DNA of 64,000 bases, taken from positions 2,102,374 through 2,166,373 of the forward strand of contig NC_092014.1 of NCBI RefSeq assembly GCF_042242105.1. Direction: 5' to 3'. The translations under genes were made by a program, and so were the position numbers. Of the stretch, positions 11,551 through 23,818 are shown piece by piece; within the stretch, counting starts at the first letter, position 1; each line of letters begins with the position of its first letter. The notes beneath the pieces were generated by a model, which made no database searches, was not told the DNA's origin, and saw only the letters and a program-made list of their open reading frames with translations. The DNA is from Pempheris klunzingeri. Lineage: Eukaryota; Chordata; Actinopteri; Acropomatiformes; Pempheridae.

Positions 11551-12171
11551 AAATACAACAAGGGAAATTTAGAATTTAGAGGCACAAACACCCCAATGAC
11601 TTTGTGTAGTTTTTTTAAATGAACAGTTTGCTGACCACAATCAATCATTTCACGAGCGTCAGTGAGTTTTTAAAGCATAAAGCTGGAGACAATCGCTACT
11701 TTTGTTAATGCTAACAAATCCCACGAAAAGATCAGTGCCGTGTTGGTGTGTCTCTAAATACTTTTCTGACCTCCCCACCCTTACTGAGGTACCTGTGGCT
11801 CTAATATAAACTTTCTGGTGAGTATTTGGCACAGTGGGTGTGGGTCAAAATAAAATACAGCAATGGAACTCTATGGCACTGAGGAATAAGCTTTGTACAC
11901 ACACACAGTGTTTGTAGTACTGTGGTTATATTCCTTGTTGGTTTTGGTCTTTTTCAAGAGATTTGTGGACAATAAGAAAAATATAAAAATCCCCGCCTTA
12001 TCCTTTTGAATGCTTAAAGATGGACCAGTTCCAAAATTCAAGTGATATATAAAAAAAAAAAAAAGTCAAATGCCGGAGAAGGGAGACATTAAATCTATGG
12101 GAAGAAGAGAAAAGAAGTCATTCTTATTAAGCCGAAGTGATTGTTTTGATCAGATTCTCAGGATCTTACAG

Positions 12172-13788
12172 TTATTTTCCCCATCCCCACTTCCTGCCCC
12201 GCTTTTTCCCTCCGCCACCTATGAGTCTTATACCCTTGCCCCTTCTTTTACCTTTACGCTTGCGCCCTTTTCTACCCTTGCGTCGCCCTTTTTGCTTGCG
12301 CCCTTTCTTAGCCACGCCACCTCTTCCACCCTTGCGTCGCCCTCTTTGCTTGCGCCCTTTCTTAGCCACGCCACCTTTTCCGCCCTTGCGTCGCCCTCTT
12401 TGCTTGCGCCCTTTCTTAGCCACGCCACCTCTTCCACCCTTGCGTCGCCCTCTTTCCTTGCGCCCTTTCTTAGCCACGCCACCTTTTCTACCCTTGCGTC
12501 GCCCTCTTTGCTTGCGCCCTTTCTTAGCCACGCCACCTCTTCCGCCCTTGCGTCGCCCTCTTTGCTTGCGCCCTTTCTTAGCCACGCCACCTCCCGTATT
12601 CCTGCAGCCTTGTTGAAGACCGCCACCTCCTCTGCACTTGCTCAGTCGTCCATCCATCTCGTTCCCTCCCATTCCCTCCCACATGCCTGTGGCCACCTCG
12701 TTACCCATTCCTTCGCCTGGTGCGATTTCTTCGCCCGTGAATGTGTCTTGAGGGACTGTGCTTATTTCCTCGTCTACGTCCTGCTCGTGATTTGCCGGGC
12801 CGGTGTTTGTAACACATGAGGTCGTGACACCTTCGCCTGAGGAGCAGCTGGTGCACTGGAAAGGATCATCTCCAGGTTTATAACAACGAAATATGTTATC
12901 CAGCCCAAGTTTCGAAATCAATGAAGTATTGACTACCTCAGTAAACACAAACGCATAACCTCTCCAGTTCTGAATGACATTGTTAAAGCCGGCAGGGATG
13001 TCGGCCTCATTTGTTTTTGTACACGTTGGGCCACACGGGGATTCTTTTGAGTAGATGATGAGGAAGTTACCCTGACTGCTTGTAACGAGGGGCTGTATGT
13101 TTTCTAGAACACGTGACAGCGCTCCTGACTGTGCTGCTGCCACCATCCTGGTGCCGCGGTACACTTGACCCCCTGAAACCGTTTGCGTCACCGTGTCTGC
13201 TGGGTCGTCCTGAAAGACTTGCTGAAGACTGTCTGGGTCTTGGTTCTGGGGGACGTTAACGGCCAGACTGAAGGTGTCACCAAGTGCATACCTGCCAAAG
13301 GAACACATTACATGACTTTTTAATGAGTATCTTGGTTCAGGCAATTTAAGGTATGTGATGGTAGTATAGATAGACAGTTTGAATTGTGGAAGTGTGAATA
13401 CACAGGTAAACTGAGGACAAATTCAGATTGATTGATTTAAAGGCCCTGTGGTGCCCAAGAGAAAGTCTACATTGCCAGAGAAGACATTTAGCAACAGGCA
13501 TGGCAAATGCACGCTGAGTTTGAGATCCCATTGATGAAAACTAGGGTCAAGGGAAGATATGACGGTGAATTTTATTTGAATTTAGGAGTTAAGAGTTCAG
13601 AGTCACAGATAACAATTGGTCCAGCTGTAGTAGTAATACTGGTAAAAAGACAGAAGAGAGCTACAGACTCACTCATCTTTGATGCCCTCTACAGTACTTG
13701 CGAGCCAGTCCTGGTTCACAGCAGCCAGTCCGCTTCCAGCAGACAGGAAGAAGGCAAAAGCCACAGCCATCCAGCACAGGCCAGCCAT
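12172..13788 (-). CDS. Gene A: secreted AID/APOBEC-like (SNAD-type) protein, catalytic residues lost, cationic repeat tail
   Basis: Two coding exons, 13788-13673 (116 nt) and 13291-12172 (1120 nt), joined in phase 2, give 411 aa. Residues 1-22 form a signal peptide (MAGLCWMAVAFAFFLSAGSG). The deaminase-like domain begins around FSLAVNVP. The Cys half of the zinc site is intact (SPCGPTC, P124, C125, C129), but the position of the HAE motif reads GAL (residues 95-97) with the same 26-residue spacing as gene C. The nucleophile-activating His and Glu are therefore gone, so deamination is unlikely. A conserved four-cysteine motif follows (FRCY...QCTSC...SC). The tail has six 18-residue units (GGVAKKGRKQRGRRKGGR and variants), then more KR-rich sequence. 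I infer a secreted nucleic-acid or membrane-binding pseudo-enzyme. Confidence 0.82.
12268..12591 (-). repeat. 54-bp coding minisatellite, six copies (basic tail of gene A)
   Basis: Six tandem 54-nt units in frame encode GGVAKKGRKQRGRRKGGR-type 18-mers, with small changes (E for Q, K for R, RK for GR). The unit is a multiple of three, so copy number can change without a frameshift. The high GC and repetition also keep several other frames open on both strands; those are shadows. Confidence 0.93.
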
Positions 13789-14993
13789 CTGCACACAGAT
13801 CAGGTTTAATAATAGAGTGGTTTTAACAAAAGGCATTGTCTCTAAGCACAGAATGAACAACAGCAATAAAAACAACTAAACCAAGTGCACAACAGACTTA
13901 AAGTGTAAATTGTAAAGAAACACCTTAAAGTTGTAGTTACAGGAGTCGAGCAGATTGAATCATTAATTTGGTTTATATAATAAAAAATCTACATATTAAG
14001 GAATTAACTTGACATTTAAGGTTGAAACAGTGTCCCGTTATCATGCATAGTTCAAATATTGCTTTTCTGAATGTTATAGACGCGTCCAAAAGCTGGACCT
14101 GGATAGCTGGATGGCAGAAGCTCACTCTCTCTCAAAGGCTGTACGCTGTGTTATTGAAGGCATTGAAGATTGAGCAGCACTTAATCATTCATTTTTTGTC
14201 AATATGCGTGTATTTTGTTATTTGAAGTTGCTAAAAGTAATTTCATGCGCTCTGTAAATATTTAAATGCAAATGTTGCGCTGGAAAATTTAGAGGATTTG
14301 TTTACAACTTCATGAAAGGCTTAAAGGCAGCAAGTTAGTGTCTAGTTTTGATTCTCCACAGTGCCAAAAGTGATGCTCGTACTGAAAACACCCAACAGGG
14401 ACTCTACAGATCAATTCGCCGAACACTGAACATTTTCTTACATTATACAGTTGGCTGACTTGGAGGCTGATGTGAAGATGCAACCTCGGGCTTTAGCTTT
14501 GTAGTACCTCAGTTCTTTACCTGTGCATATAATGAGATGAAATCAAAGAAGAAGAAAAATACAATTAAGAAAATGCACAGGTACGTCTGTAGAGAGAGCC
14601 CCCCCCCCCCGATATTAAAGTTAGAGACAGCAAACATACATTTTCTAAATACGAGAGAAGAAAAGAAAGGGAAATAAAGCACAATAACATATTTGCACTG
14701 CTTTCATACGCTGCTGTCATACCTTATTTGTTAAGTACGTTTAAGGTACTTTAAGATCTTTTTTTAAAGGTGTGAAATGAGGAGTGACTGTGAGGTGAAG
14801 CAGCAACGCTAGATAGGCAGACCTAGTTACAAAGAAAGTGCAAAGTGAAATGGGAGGTGAATTGCCGAGAACTCGAAATACAAACGTTTACCTGCATGTG
14901 TCTGAGGTTTACTAATGTCAAATGAATATAGGAAAATATGCTCGGCATTTCAAAAAACGAGGAATGAAAAGTGACACGTTTTATTGTACGTAC

Positions 14994-15105
14994 CTACTTT
15001 GTAGAGGAGACTCTTCCGGTTATCTTATCAGTGTTTGAAGGGATGTTGCTGCTGCAGTAAACACAGTCAGGAGGAAGTGAAGTTTTTTTTTTTTTTTTTT
15101 TTTTA
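14994..15105 (-). promoter_or_regulatory. Promoter and first (5' UTR) exon of gene A
   Basis: On the minus strand a CACTTCCTCCTGACTGTG block leads to a Pur/Pyr block ending TTTACTGCAGCAG (15050-15080). An exon then ends at the donor ACAAAGTAG|GTACG (14994). Equivalent blocks precede genes B, C and D. At the TATA position a 20-nt poly-T/A tract (about 15083-15104) replaces the CTATAAA-like box of its paralogues. Confidence 0.55.
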
Positions 15106-18100
15106 GAGGACATGGCCAATATGGCATCATACCCTTATTTGAACATTTCTTTCAAAATGTAGGAGGAGGAAGATTAGAAAAAGGGGTAAAGCTATTATCT
15201 CAGCAGAATATGAGAAGTTAATGGGGTTTATGGTGCAGTTAGTAAAGGGGCTCTTAGATTTTGATGAAATGTATACAAAACCACAAGTAGAGTAACAATT
15301 TTATGTTATGAGAGAAAAAAAAGACATTTTTCCACATGCATCAGGTGCAATAAGATGGTCTAAAATCTAAAATCGGCTCGTGAACTGTCAAATCTGTTTT
15401 GTGGATTTACTTACTACTTAGTACAGAGCACAGGCAGCGCATTGACTGTGTAGAATAGAATAGAATGCTTTTTATTGTCATTATACAACGTATAACTAGT
15501 ATAATGTGTTTTTTAGTCTGTATGCTCTTGCCTTGATGCACCCGTAGCGCCTGCCAGAGGGCAACAGGTCAGACATGTGGAAACCAGGGTGTGAGCTGTC
15601 CTTGATGATATCTTAGGTTAATAACTGTGTACGTGACAAATAAAGGTCTTGAAATAAAAATGACGTGCAGACAGAACTTATGTGCAGGTTGCAGCTACAG
15701 TTTTTAGTTTTAAGTGTCCTACATTTATCTGCTGCATTGATATTACTAAACTTGCTGAAAGCAGCCTCTCTAATCTTTAAAGTAAATCATTAAAGAGCAC
15801 ACTCAGACATCAATGCAGTACAATAAAGAAATCACCTGGAAAGCTCGCGCTGCAGTCCACAGCATGAAATGTGAATGTTTTTCTAATGAAAAAAATGGCG
15901 AATGGCAAACATTTTTCCATTGTTTCATGGCACAATGTGTCGGACAGACGTATGTCCCTGTTGTCTGCATACTGCATGGAAAGTACACACTTTGTGAGGG
16001 CAGCTGCAGTACGTACTATAGTAAAAGGTAGTAAAAAGTATGCGATTTGGAACAAAGGGACCGTTTATTCTTTTTCTCTTGCGTTTTTCTTTTTGCGTTA
16101 TTCACACACTCGTAGAGCGAGTCGTCCATCAAATGGTGGTGTCGCGTGTGTCCTCGGGGCAAGACACTGAAACCCAGCTTGTTCCTGAGGCGTAGCTTCA
16201 GTGTGTGAAAGAATAATCCCCCCTCAGCCTGGATACCTCCTGTATGGATGATATATAAACTGCTGAATGTGGTGTAAAAGCGCTATGAGTGGTCAAAACG
16301 ACAAGAAAGGCATTTTACAAGTACAGTCCATTTTCCTTTTGACCATATAGGAGCCTGGGGGTGTGATCAATTGTTTCCCAGGCGTTAGTTGGATCCCTGG
16401 CTATTTCCAGGGCAGTCGAGGTGGCATATCAGGAGTAGAGTGGTAGAGAGATGGCAGATAGACAGAACTCCTGTCTTGCTGTCCGGGCTAACCAGCACAG
16501 CCTAACAATAGCTATGGTGGAGGAACAAAAATGAATATGAAATTTAAAAGTCGTGCATATTTTGGGTCAAATTGCTCTCAAAAGTTTTGGGGAAATTGTG
16601 AGTGTGCATTTTTCTTTTCTACACGTTCCATAGACCAAACTCTTAAGCGATTAATAGCAAAAATGATCTGCAGATAAACGATATTTAAAATAATCTTTAG
16701 TTGCTGCATTAAACTTTTCCTAACGGCTAATGAAACCAGCTGTGACCTTTGTGTCAAAGAGGTTGTGCCTTTTGTGCAGCAGCCAAACAAAAACTCAGCG
16801 GTCAACAAAGTGTCACAGTGATCCCATGCAGCACCTCTGATATCTTCGTCATCAAGAGATAAGATGAAGACTTCTGCCTGGTGGATGACTCACAGATTCA
16901 CCTTCCTGTTTTCACACTGCCTGTTCATCAAAACCACAAAAACAACCCGGAGGCCTGAGCTTAGACATACTTTACTAGTCTCAAAAGAAGACGTAGTTTA
17001 TAAATTTATAAACCAGAATTTACCAGCCCAGGCCAGGATTAGATTAGATTAGATTAGATACAGGATAAAAATGTTTTACAGATGATATATACAGATTCGG
17101 TGCTATGAACATACTATACTGCATAACATGTGTATACATATATGGATGGATATAGACATAATACACAGATTAGATTAGAATATACAGATTAAAGTGCAAT
17201 GAACATATTAAACTAGTGGACATAATATATGGATATATGGAGCAAGTATTGGTCATGATTAGGGTTTGGAGATTTGGCTGAACCCAGCCTTTATTTCTGA
17301 CTTTTAGCTCACACTGTTTGTCGTTACACACAAAACCTAATTTTTAGTGTGCGAACGTAGTTTTTCTAAAGGGTTTAACTTGAGAGAGGTCAGAGAGCTG
17401 CCGAGCTGTTGCGACAGAATATCTAACTCTTCATTATGACTTGAGTGTTATCAGCACAGAAGCAGCAGGAACAACAGTCACCCTCACAGCAGAAGTAAAT
17501 GGTGTGTTTCACAACAGATGTGCACACACACACACACACCTTTTCTCACATCTGTTATTGTGTCTTTTCCTGGATATAATAAAATGATCAGTTTGGCTGT
17601 ATTTTATTTATTTTCACGGTTGGCAGTATTCATGATAATAAAAATGAAGGAGTGTCACAGTTGTCTCACACTTTGGATAAAGAGTTTCCAAATTCCCCAT
17701 TTGGCCGGATACGAGCACCGACACTAATCTTGGGTCTGGAAGGACCTACAGTGGACAGTGGGTCTGGAAGGGAAACTGACTCTTGGCTGTTTGGCAGAAG
17801 CAAATGGCAGCTTTAGTGTTTCCAGCAGACGTTGTGCTGCCCTTCAGTTCCCAGGCACAACCTTACGGGGCTTTTCCTCAGCTCCAGGCTCTCTGCGTTT
17901 GTGTCATTTGCCTTTTTTTTAACGGTCATTCCCTTGAGTATTTAACTTGTTCGTTGTATGATAGATTTAATTTAGAAGCCTCTCAGAAAGCCTCTGTCTT
18001 GTGTTGTCGAGGATGTTTGCGTTTCATGGTGTTTTAGATGTCTGTACGTCAGCGCTTCTGGAGTAACAAGGGGTATAAACATGTATATCAAAAAGAGGCC

Positions 18101-18140
18101 AGATGTGGTGTGTAAATTCTGTTGTGTGTTAGAATTGGTG
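15106..18140. other. Intergenic between genes A and B, dispersed repeats only
   Basis: No gene recognised. About 16090-16340 matches a common fish dispersed repeat (GGGGCAAGACACTGAAACCC ... GTGTAAAAGCGCTATGAG). A LINE-tail-like TTTTTATTGTCATTATAC occurs near 15470, (GATTA)n near 17040-17060, and a short (CA)n near 17522-17537. Confidence 0.4.
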
Positions 18141-18149
18141 CCATATACA

Positions 18150-18620
18150 GTGAGGGAAATAATTATTTGATCCCCTGCTAGTTTTGTAAGTTTACCCCCT
18201 TATAAAGACATGAACAGTCCATAATTTTTATGGTAGGTTTATTTTAACAGAGAGAGACAGAATATGAAGAAAAAATCCAGAAAAAAACATTAAATAAAGG
18301 TTATAAATTCATTTGTATTTGAGTGAATTAAGTATTTGATCCTCAAGCAAAACATGACTCAGTACTTGGTGGAGAAACACTTGTTGGCAAACACAGAGAC
18401 GTGTCAGACGTTTCTTGTAGTTGGTCACCAGGTTTGCACACAACTCAGGAGGGATTTTAGTTACAGATGCTCTCCAAACCCTGAAGGTTTGGAGGCTGTC
18501 GCTTGGCAACTCGAAGTTTCAGCTCCCTCCACAGATTTTCTATGGGATTAAGGTCCGGAGACTGGCCAGGCCACTCCAGGACCTTACTGTGCTTCCTCCT
18601 GAGCCACTCCTTTGCAGCAT
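18150..18620 (-). mobile_element. Truncated Tc1-like transposon with transposase C-terminal remnant
   Basis: Starts with the Tc1-family terminal sequence CAGTGAGGGAAATAATTATT. On the minus strand the region encodes a decayed transposase C terminus, including KIPPELCANLVTNYKKRL, a typical Tc1 ending. The N-terminal part and the other terminus are missing, so it is a dead fragment. Lies just downstream of gene B. Confidence 0.75.
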
Positions 18621-18942
18621 CACTGGCTGATGTTAATATAATATATTATTAGTATATAATGTGTGGCAGAGCCATGACATGAGATGAAGCACTTTTGGAA
18701 ACATTTTAAGTACAGGTTAAATTTTTGAGACTAGCAAAACCTTCAGTCTTGCACCATGCCTCTATCTGAAAATTCAAATTCATTTATTCATTTAAAAATT
18801 GAAGAAGAGGGAGCAAGATATTAGATATATGTTATCTTTAAAATGCTGTTTTGCCTACAGGATCCAAACTGTGAAATGACAGCTGTTATGAAGAGACACT
18901 TGAATGACACACAGACAGAATAGATTGGATGCTGAGCTAAGC

Positions 18943-18948
18943 TTTAAT
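18943..18948 (-). terminator. Polyadenylation signal ATTAAA of deaminase gene B
   Basis: Minus-strand TGATTAAAGCTTAGCTCAGC, the counterpart of the 3' block after gene A, about 450 nt past the gene B stop codon. Confidence 0.7.
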
Positions 18949-19393
18949 CAGAAAGAACAGAACATCAGAGGATTTGGTAATACTTTACAGAAGTATGGTA
19001 CACAGTGATATGAGTACCGTAAACACTCATCACGATTTACATCAAACTTCTTTACTTTAGTTAATGAATTTGAAACAAAACAATTTCCTCCTTACACATT
19101 CATGGACCAAATTGTGTATCACAGGGTATCAGAAACTGATCAGAACACTGCAAGTAAGAAAACATCGTCGTCAATTTGAAAACTCGTTGAGAAAACGCAC
19201 TGCAAATACAGAAACTGAACACAATACAGATCCCATAACCTCTATAAACACATACTTGCGTATGAGTGCAGGACAAGGGACAAGGGACAGGACTTTGATC
19301 CACTTTGATCTGATTTATTGGCTTGCCTTCATATGCAGATGTCTGCTTATAGAGATGTCCGTTCAATGTCTGTTACACCGGAAATCGTCTTCA

Positions 19394-21656
19394 TCACACG
19401 ATACCTGATGTGCCCAAATACTGCAGACAGGTCGGCAAAATCAGAGGGCAGACAACACAGCACAGCGCACACACACCAGCACAAACCAGACAACACCTTC
19501 TTGCTCTCTGGTTTGGGCCACTGCTACAAGCCTGTCTGCTGCCACTTTGTGAGGAGGAAACACATTCTCCTTCATTAGTTTGTCCCTTTTTTTTGCCCTT
19601 ACGACGCCTTCCTCTGCCACCCTGGCCTCCTCCTGTATTACTGCTGACTTCTGTATTAGGGCCCTCAATGCCACCTTGGGTGGAAGAAACATCTACATTA
19701 GTATTTCCCTTTTTTTTGCCCTTGCGACGCCTTCGTCTGCCACCCTGAGTTCCTGCATTACTTCCCACATTTGTATTAGGGTATTCAGTGTCACTCTCTG
19801 AGGAGGAAAAACTTTCACTTTGCATTATATTTTTCCTGTTCTGACCCCTGCCGCGGCTTTTTCGGCCAACCTCATGCCAGCTGCCACTGCTACCCTGACG
19901 TTGTCTGATATTCCTGTCAGCTTCTGTATTACGGCCCTCAGTGTCACTCAGACTAGGCAGTGAGGGGGACTTTCTTCTGCCACGCTGAGGCTGCGTCAAC
20001 GAAGTGGATGGCAAGTTGTTGCTGGTACCAAATGGTACGTTGTCTGTAACACAATAGTCTGGAACACGGCCATTATCAGAGCACGTTGCGCACTGCACTG
20101 GGTTTCCTCTCCTACAACGGTATATGTTGGTCGCACCAACCGATCCCCCAAGACGCTCAAGGGCTTCACGATGGACTTCCGGTGTTATGGCTGGACCGCT
20201 GCGGGGTTGGAATATATCACTAAACACAACGGCATGGTTGCGCCAGTTCGTAATCTCTCTTATACTTTGGAGAATACTCCAGTGACCTCCTATCCTTGTG
20301 CATCTGTTACTACACGGGGTAGCGCGAACGTAGAAAACCAGCAGATCGTTAGGGTTACGATTCGTGACCAAGGTGTTAAAGTTCTGCAGAATACGGTACT
20401 CTGCATGATCAGCTCTACCATTTTGAACTGCATCAACACACTGTGGTGAAGCCCTACCACTCCTTAACATCCTCCCTAGAGCATCCCATGAAAGAGGCTG
20501 TCCACCACATTTGCGCACAACATCACCCCATTGCACAGGTTCATTAGGACACTGAGTCAGAACATTGTCCCATCTCAGGACTGTGGCTTCAACCACCCTT
20601 GCACTGGTGTACACTCGACAATTATCCACCTCATGCCTCACTTGGCCGCTGTCGTCAGTGACTTGACTGATGTCAAAAACCTTTCTTTCATTGTATGGGA
20701 TGCTGACGGCCACACTGAACATTGGCGGTCTGTCAAAAGAAGCACACACACAAAATCTAAACTAAAAGTTGTCATTCAAAACAACAATGCAGTTAATTGA
20801 AGTTAGCTGGACCAAACCAAACTAAACCAAACTGTGGACGTCACTCACATTCTGCCATTTTGCGTTGGTGTAAACCTGCAATAGGAAACGGATACAAAAT
20901 GTCACTGGTGTGTTTGATCGTTTCATACAAAACAGACGTTCGGAGAGTTTAATAGATGGATGGATGCACTGATCATTGAATGGACACAAACAGGCTGGAG
21001 ATTAGAAAAAGATGATCAACACACAACAGCCCATCGGATTATATTAAAGATGTATAAATAAAGATTTAGACTTGGAAAAACGTTGTGAAATGGAATTACA
21101 AAGGCAACTTGACTATAGTTTGTCATGTTTACTGATTATTATGTTTTAATAAATGTATTGTGTCATTGAAATGTCACAATACATGAAGCAGATGGTAAAC
21201 ATTTCTGCCTCGTTTCACTCTGTTTGTTATAGACGTGGCTACAAGTAAGGTTATCATATAGTTTTTGTTTGGTTTTAGTAAATGTTTGTAACTTTGCACA
21301 CATAAAAAAACAGCATAAAGCCAGAGAATAGAGGCAGAACCAATGTGACAGGAACCCCCCCCCACAAAGGAAGAAAACACTGAAATATATATGTATAAAA
21401 TGTATATCTTATTTTTACACAGTTCTGACCTGAAAGGCCAAAGCACACACTATGAAGAGCTCCCTATCTATTATGTGAAGGATAATTAAATTTGAACATC
21501 AAAATAAGGAATAAGGAAGTTTTCCTCTGAGTCAACTCACCTGTTCAACATCTGACCTACAATTTCAGAAAGTTCATTCTGGTTCACAGCAGACACACCG
21601 TTCCCAGCAGAGAGCAACAAGGCCAGCGTTACAGTCATCCAGCATAGGACGGCCAT
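19394..21656 (-). CDS. Gene B: secreted AID/APOBEC-like (SNAD-type) deaminase with basic repeats and hydrophobic C terminus
   Basis: Three coding exons, 21656-21541 (116 nt), microexon 20875-20849 (27 nt) and 20729-19394 (1336 nt), all split in phase 2, give 492 aa. The signal peptide is MAVLCWMTVTLALLLSAGNG. The active-site signature is complete: H156-A-E158, then 27 residues to P186-C187-x3-C191 (TPCSNRC), the AID/APOBEC pattern. A 49-residue insert with three cysteines precedes the HAE helix, as in gene D. The four-cysteine motif follows (YRC...QCATC...YC). A long Ser/Arg-rich region has two copies of RRRRKGKKKG. Residues 460-483 are a hydrophobic segment with eight cysteines, only nine residues from the end, suggesting a membrane or GPI anchor. 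Expected activity: extracellular cytidine or related deaminase; the substrate is unknown. Confidence 0.84.
20849..20875 (-). CDS. 27-nt in-frame microexon of gene B
   Basis: Acceptor TTGCAG|GTTTACACC and donor AGAAT|GTGAGTG flank nine codons. Spliced in phase 2 it adds RFTPTQNGRI between the signal exon and the deaminase exon. It aligns with the 36-nt microexon of gene D (FRPSYLGSNGRR; shared F-x-P ... NGR). Skipping it keeps the frame. It counts as coding sequence within gene B. Confidence 0.7.
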
Positions 21657-22639
21657 CTGAGTGTTTGTAACAAACAGCATCAGCATAGAGGATTAGGCAG
21701 GAATGATAGCAGGGCTAAGTACAATCTCAATATCTCAAAATGCATATAATCTACTGCAGGATGTTATTAAATACAGGGTCCAGCTTTTATATTGAGATTA
21801 TACACTCATGTTTAGACATTAAAATGTGCCAGAAACCACATGAACGTGGCCTGGTCACAACTAAGAGAGACAGAGTGGCTGCTCGTCAACCAGCACACAC
21901 AGTCCTGAGGGTTTTGAGCTGTCACTTTTGCAATATTTTCTCTGCATCCCATGTCTGTCCAAGCCACAGACTGTCCTTAAAGACTGATGACATGTCTTCA
22001 CTTCCTCCCCCTGAACGAAAATGATCACTACTACACAGACTGTGGCTCTAAATACACCCGTCCAATGGGTTAGAGTTGGCTGTCAATCATGACGTCCCCA
22101 CCCCTCTTTTTATTGCATCAAATAACTAATTAAAACCAAACAGGTCAGAAATATGAACACATAAACATACATCAGCGTGATAAGAGCAACATAAAGTGAC
22201 AGAAACCGTCTTTGGGCTTCACTTTTGGGCAGCTGTCATGCCGTCCATCTTTAAACAAAGCCTTTGGTCTGAGCATGGCAGCAACCACAAAGAACAACAA
22301 ATGAAAGGAAAGGCAGACATACAGAAAGAGCAGGAACAAGGAGAGAGTCTGGACGGAAATAACAGTAGATAACAGGAGCGCTGAGACCAATCAGAGGCTA
22401 AGCAGACCACCGACACAGTACCATGCTCACGGTTGGTATGTCTGTTGCTTTCTGGCTTACGGCTAACATTCATGGTTTATAAACCCAACTATTGATTGAA
22501 AAAGGAAAACTAAGTCTCAAAAGCATCTTGTTTCTGTCACCATAAGTAGCCATTTCATGGTCCTGCAAAGGTAGAATTTACAGAGGAAAAGGGAACAAAA
22601 AAAGTTGTCAAACTTCAACAGAATCGTGAGAATGCTCAC

Positions 22640-22663
22640 CTTCACTACCGCTGCCAACAGGAT
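22640..22663 (-). other. Possible 24-nt internal 5' UTR exon of gene B
   Basis: Acceptor TGTTTTTAG|ATCC and donor GTGAAG|GTGAGC on the minus strand. It is positioned and flanked like the 32-nt candidate in gene C (27437-27468), which also has a TGTTTTAG acceptor and an ACGAAG|GTGAGT donor. The duplicated arrangement is the main support. Confidence 0.45.
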
Positions 22664-23023
22664 CTAAAAACACAAAAGCAAAGGTAGGAGTAAAAAGTGT
22701 GTATCTCATTTTTATTTAGAAGGATAGCATCACATGCTTTCAAGCTAAGTTTAACTTTTGCATATTGCAAGCAAGCAGGCAAATTCTGTTTCCAAAATAT
22801 CATAAAAAAAGCAAGAAAGAATGTGTTTTTAGTGCCGAGGGCTTTACCGAAATCAGAGTGCACCTTTTTAAATTGTAAATTTAAGACATGGAAATTAATA
22901 CCTCTTATTTTCTCAATCTTGCAGCACATTACTGTCCATTAAAATCTGCTGAGTTTATTTATTTGTCTTCTTTTATTCAATGTTTCAATTTGTACAAATC
23001 CAGCAAATGTGAACGTTTTTTAC

Positions 23024-23134
23024 CTGCTTTTCATGGAGAAAGATGCCCAATGAATTCTTTTGACTCTGCTTCCTTCTCAGTGCAAACAGCTCTTGCAGTG
23101 GATGCAGTCAGAAGGAAGTGCTGTGTTTAATAGA
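23024..23134 (-). promoter_or_regulatory. Promoter and first (5' UTR) exon of gene B
   Basis: On the minus strand a TATA-like CTATTAAAC (about 23126-23134) is followed by CACTTCCTTCTGACTGCATC and CACTGCAAGAGC. The exon ends at the donor AAAAGCAG|GTAAAA (23024). The same order of blocks occurs upstream of A, C and D. Confidence 0.6.
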
Positions 23135-23139
23135 GGAGA

Positions 23140-23815
23140 GCCTGAAGGCCAAACCCTCTGAGTGGCACCATTTCCTTATTTGACCGTGTCCTTAAGAAAT
23201 TGTGTAAGTAGTTGAAAGACATCCTGCAGTTTGATTCAGGAAGTTGATAATATTGCATGTACCTGTCATTACTGTTGATATGTAACCCCGACTCGTAACC
23301 TTTGGAGGCCTGCTTATGGTTGACAAAATGTTCAAGAAGGGCATTTTGGGTAGACATAGGTTTAATCCTTATTATTTTCAATTATAATCATATATTGTCT
23401 CCTGTGGTGTACCCCAAGGCTCCATGCTGGGGCCCCGCTTTGTTTTCCTGTGTCATTGCTGCACTGACAGAACGCAGCTATGCTTATCTTTAAAACCGGA
23501 CCTTTAGTTTCTTTGAAGTTGTCTTAAGGATGTCAAATGCTGGACAGCAATTTTTTTTTTAGTTTAATTTTTTAGTTTACTTGAGGTCCTTATCATGAGT
23601 TGTGAAAATAAAGTAAATGAAGCCCTGAAGTTTCCAGTATGTAAAAGGCCCTGGCTGGTTAACTCTTTGAAGAATCTTTGGTACTTAAAGGTTCCTGTGG
23701 TGTAACAAGAGCTCAATTTCCATTCAGTGTTCAGAGCACACTGTTAGTCACCAAAGCCTAATGAACTTGTTACCGAGTCAATCTTTTGAAGTATTTGAAA
23801 ACTACTGAAAACTGG
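23140..23815. other. Intergenic between genes B and C
   Basis: No gene or clear mobile element recognised; sequence is AT-rich with short homopolymers. Confidence 0.4.
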
Positions 23816-23818
23816 TTC

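Noticed and set aside
12070-12819. Long plus-strand open frame (249 codons) with LAPFLSHAT repeats
   Set aside because: It is the antisense shadow of the 54-bp coding repeat of gene A. The minus-strand frame has splice sites, a signal exon and family homology; the plus frame has none.
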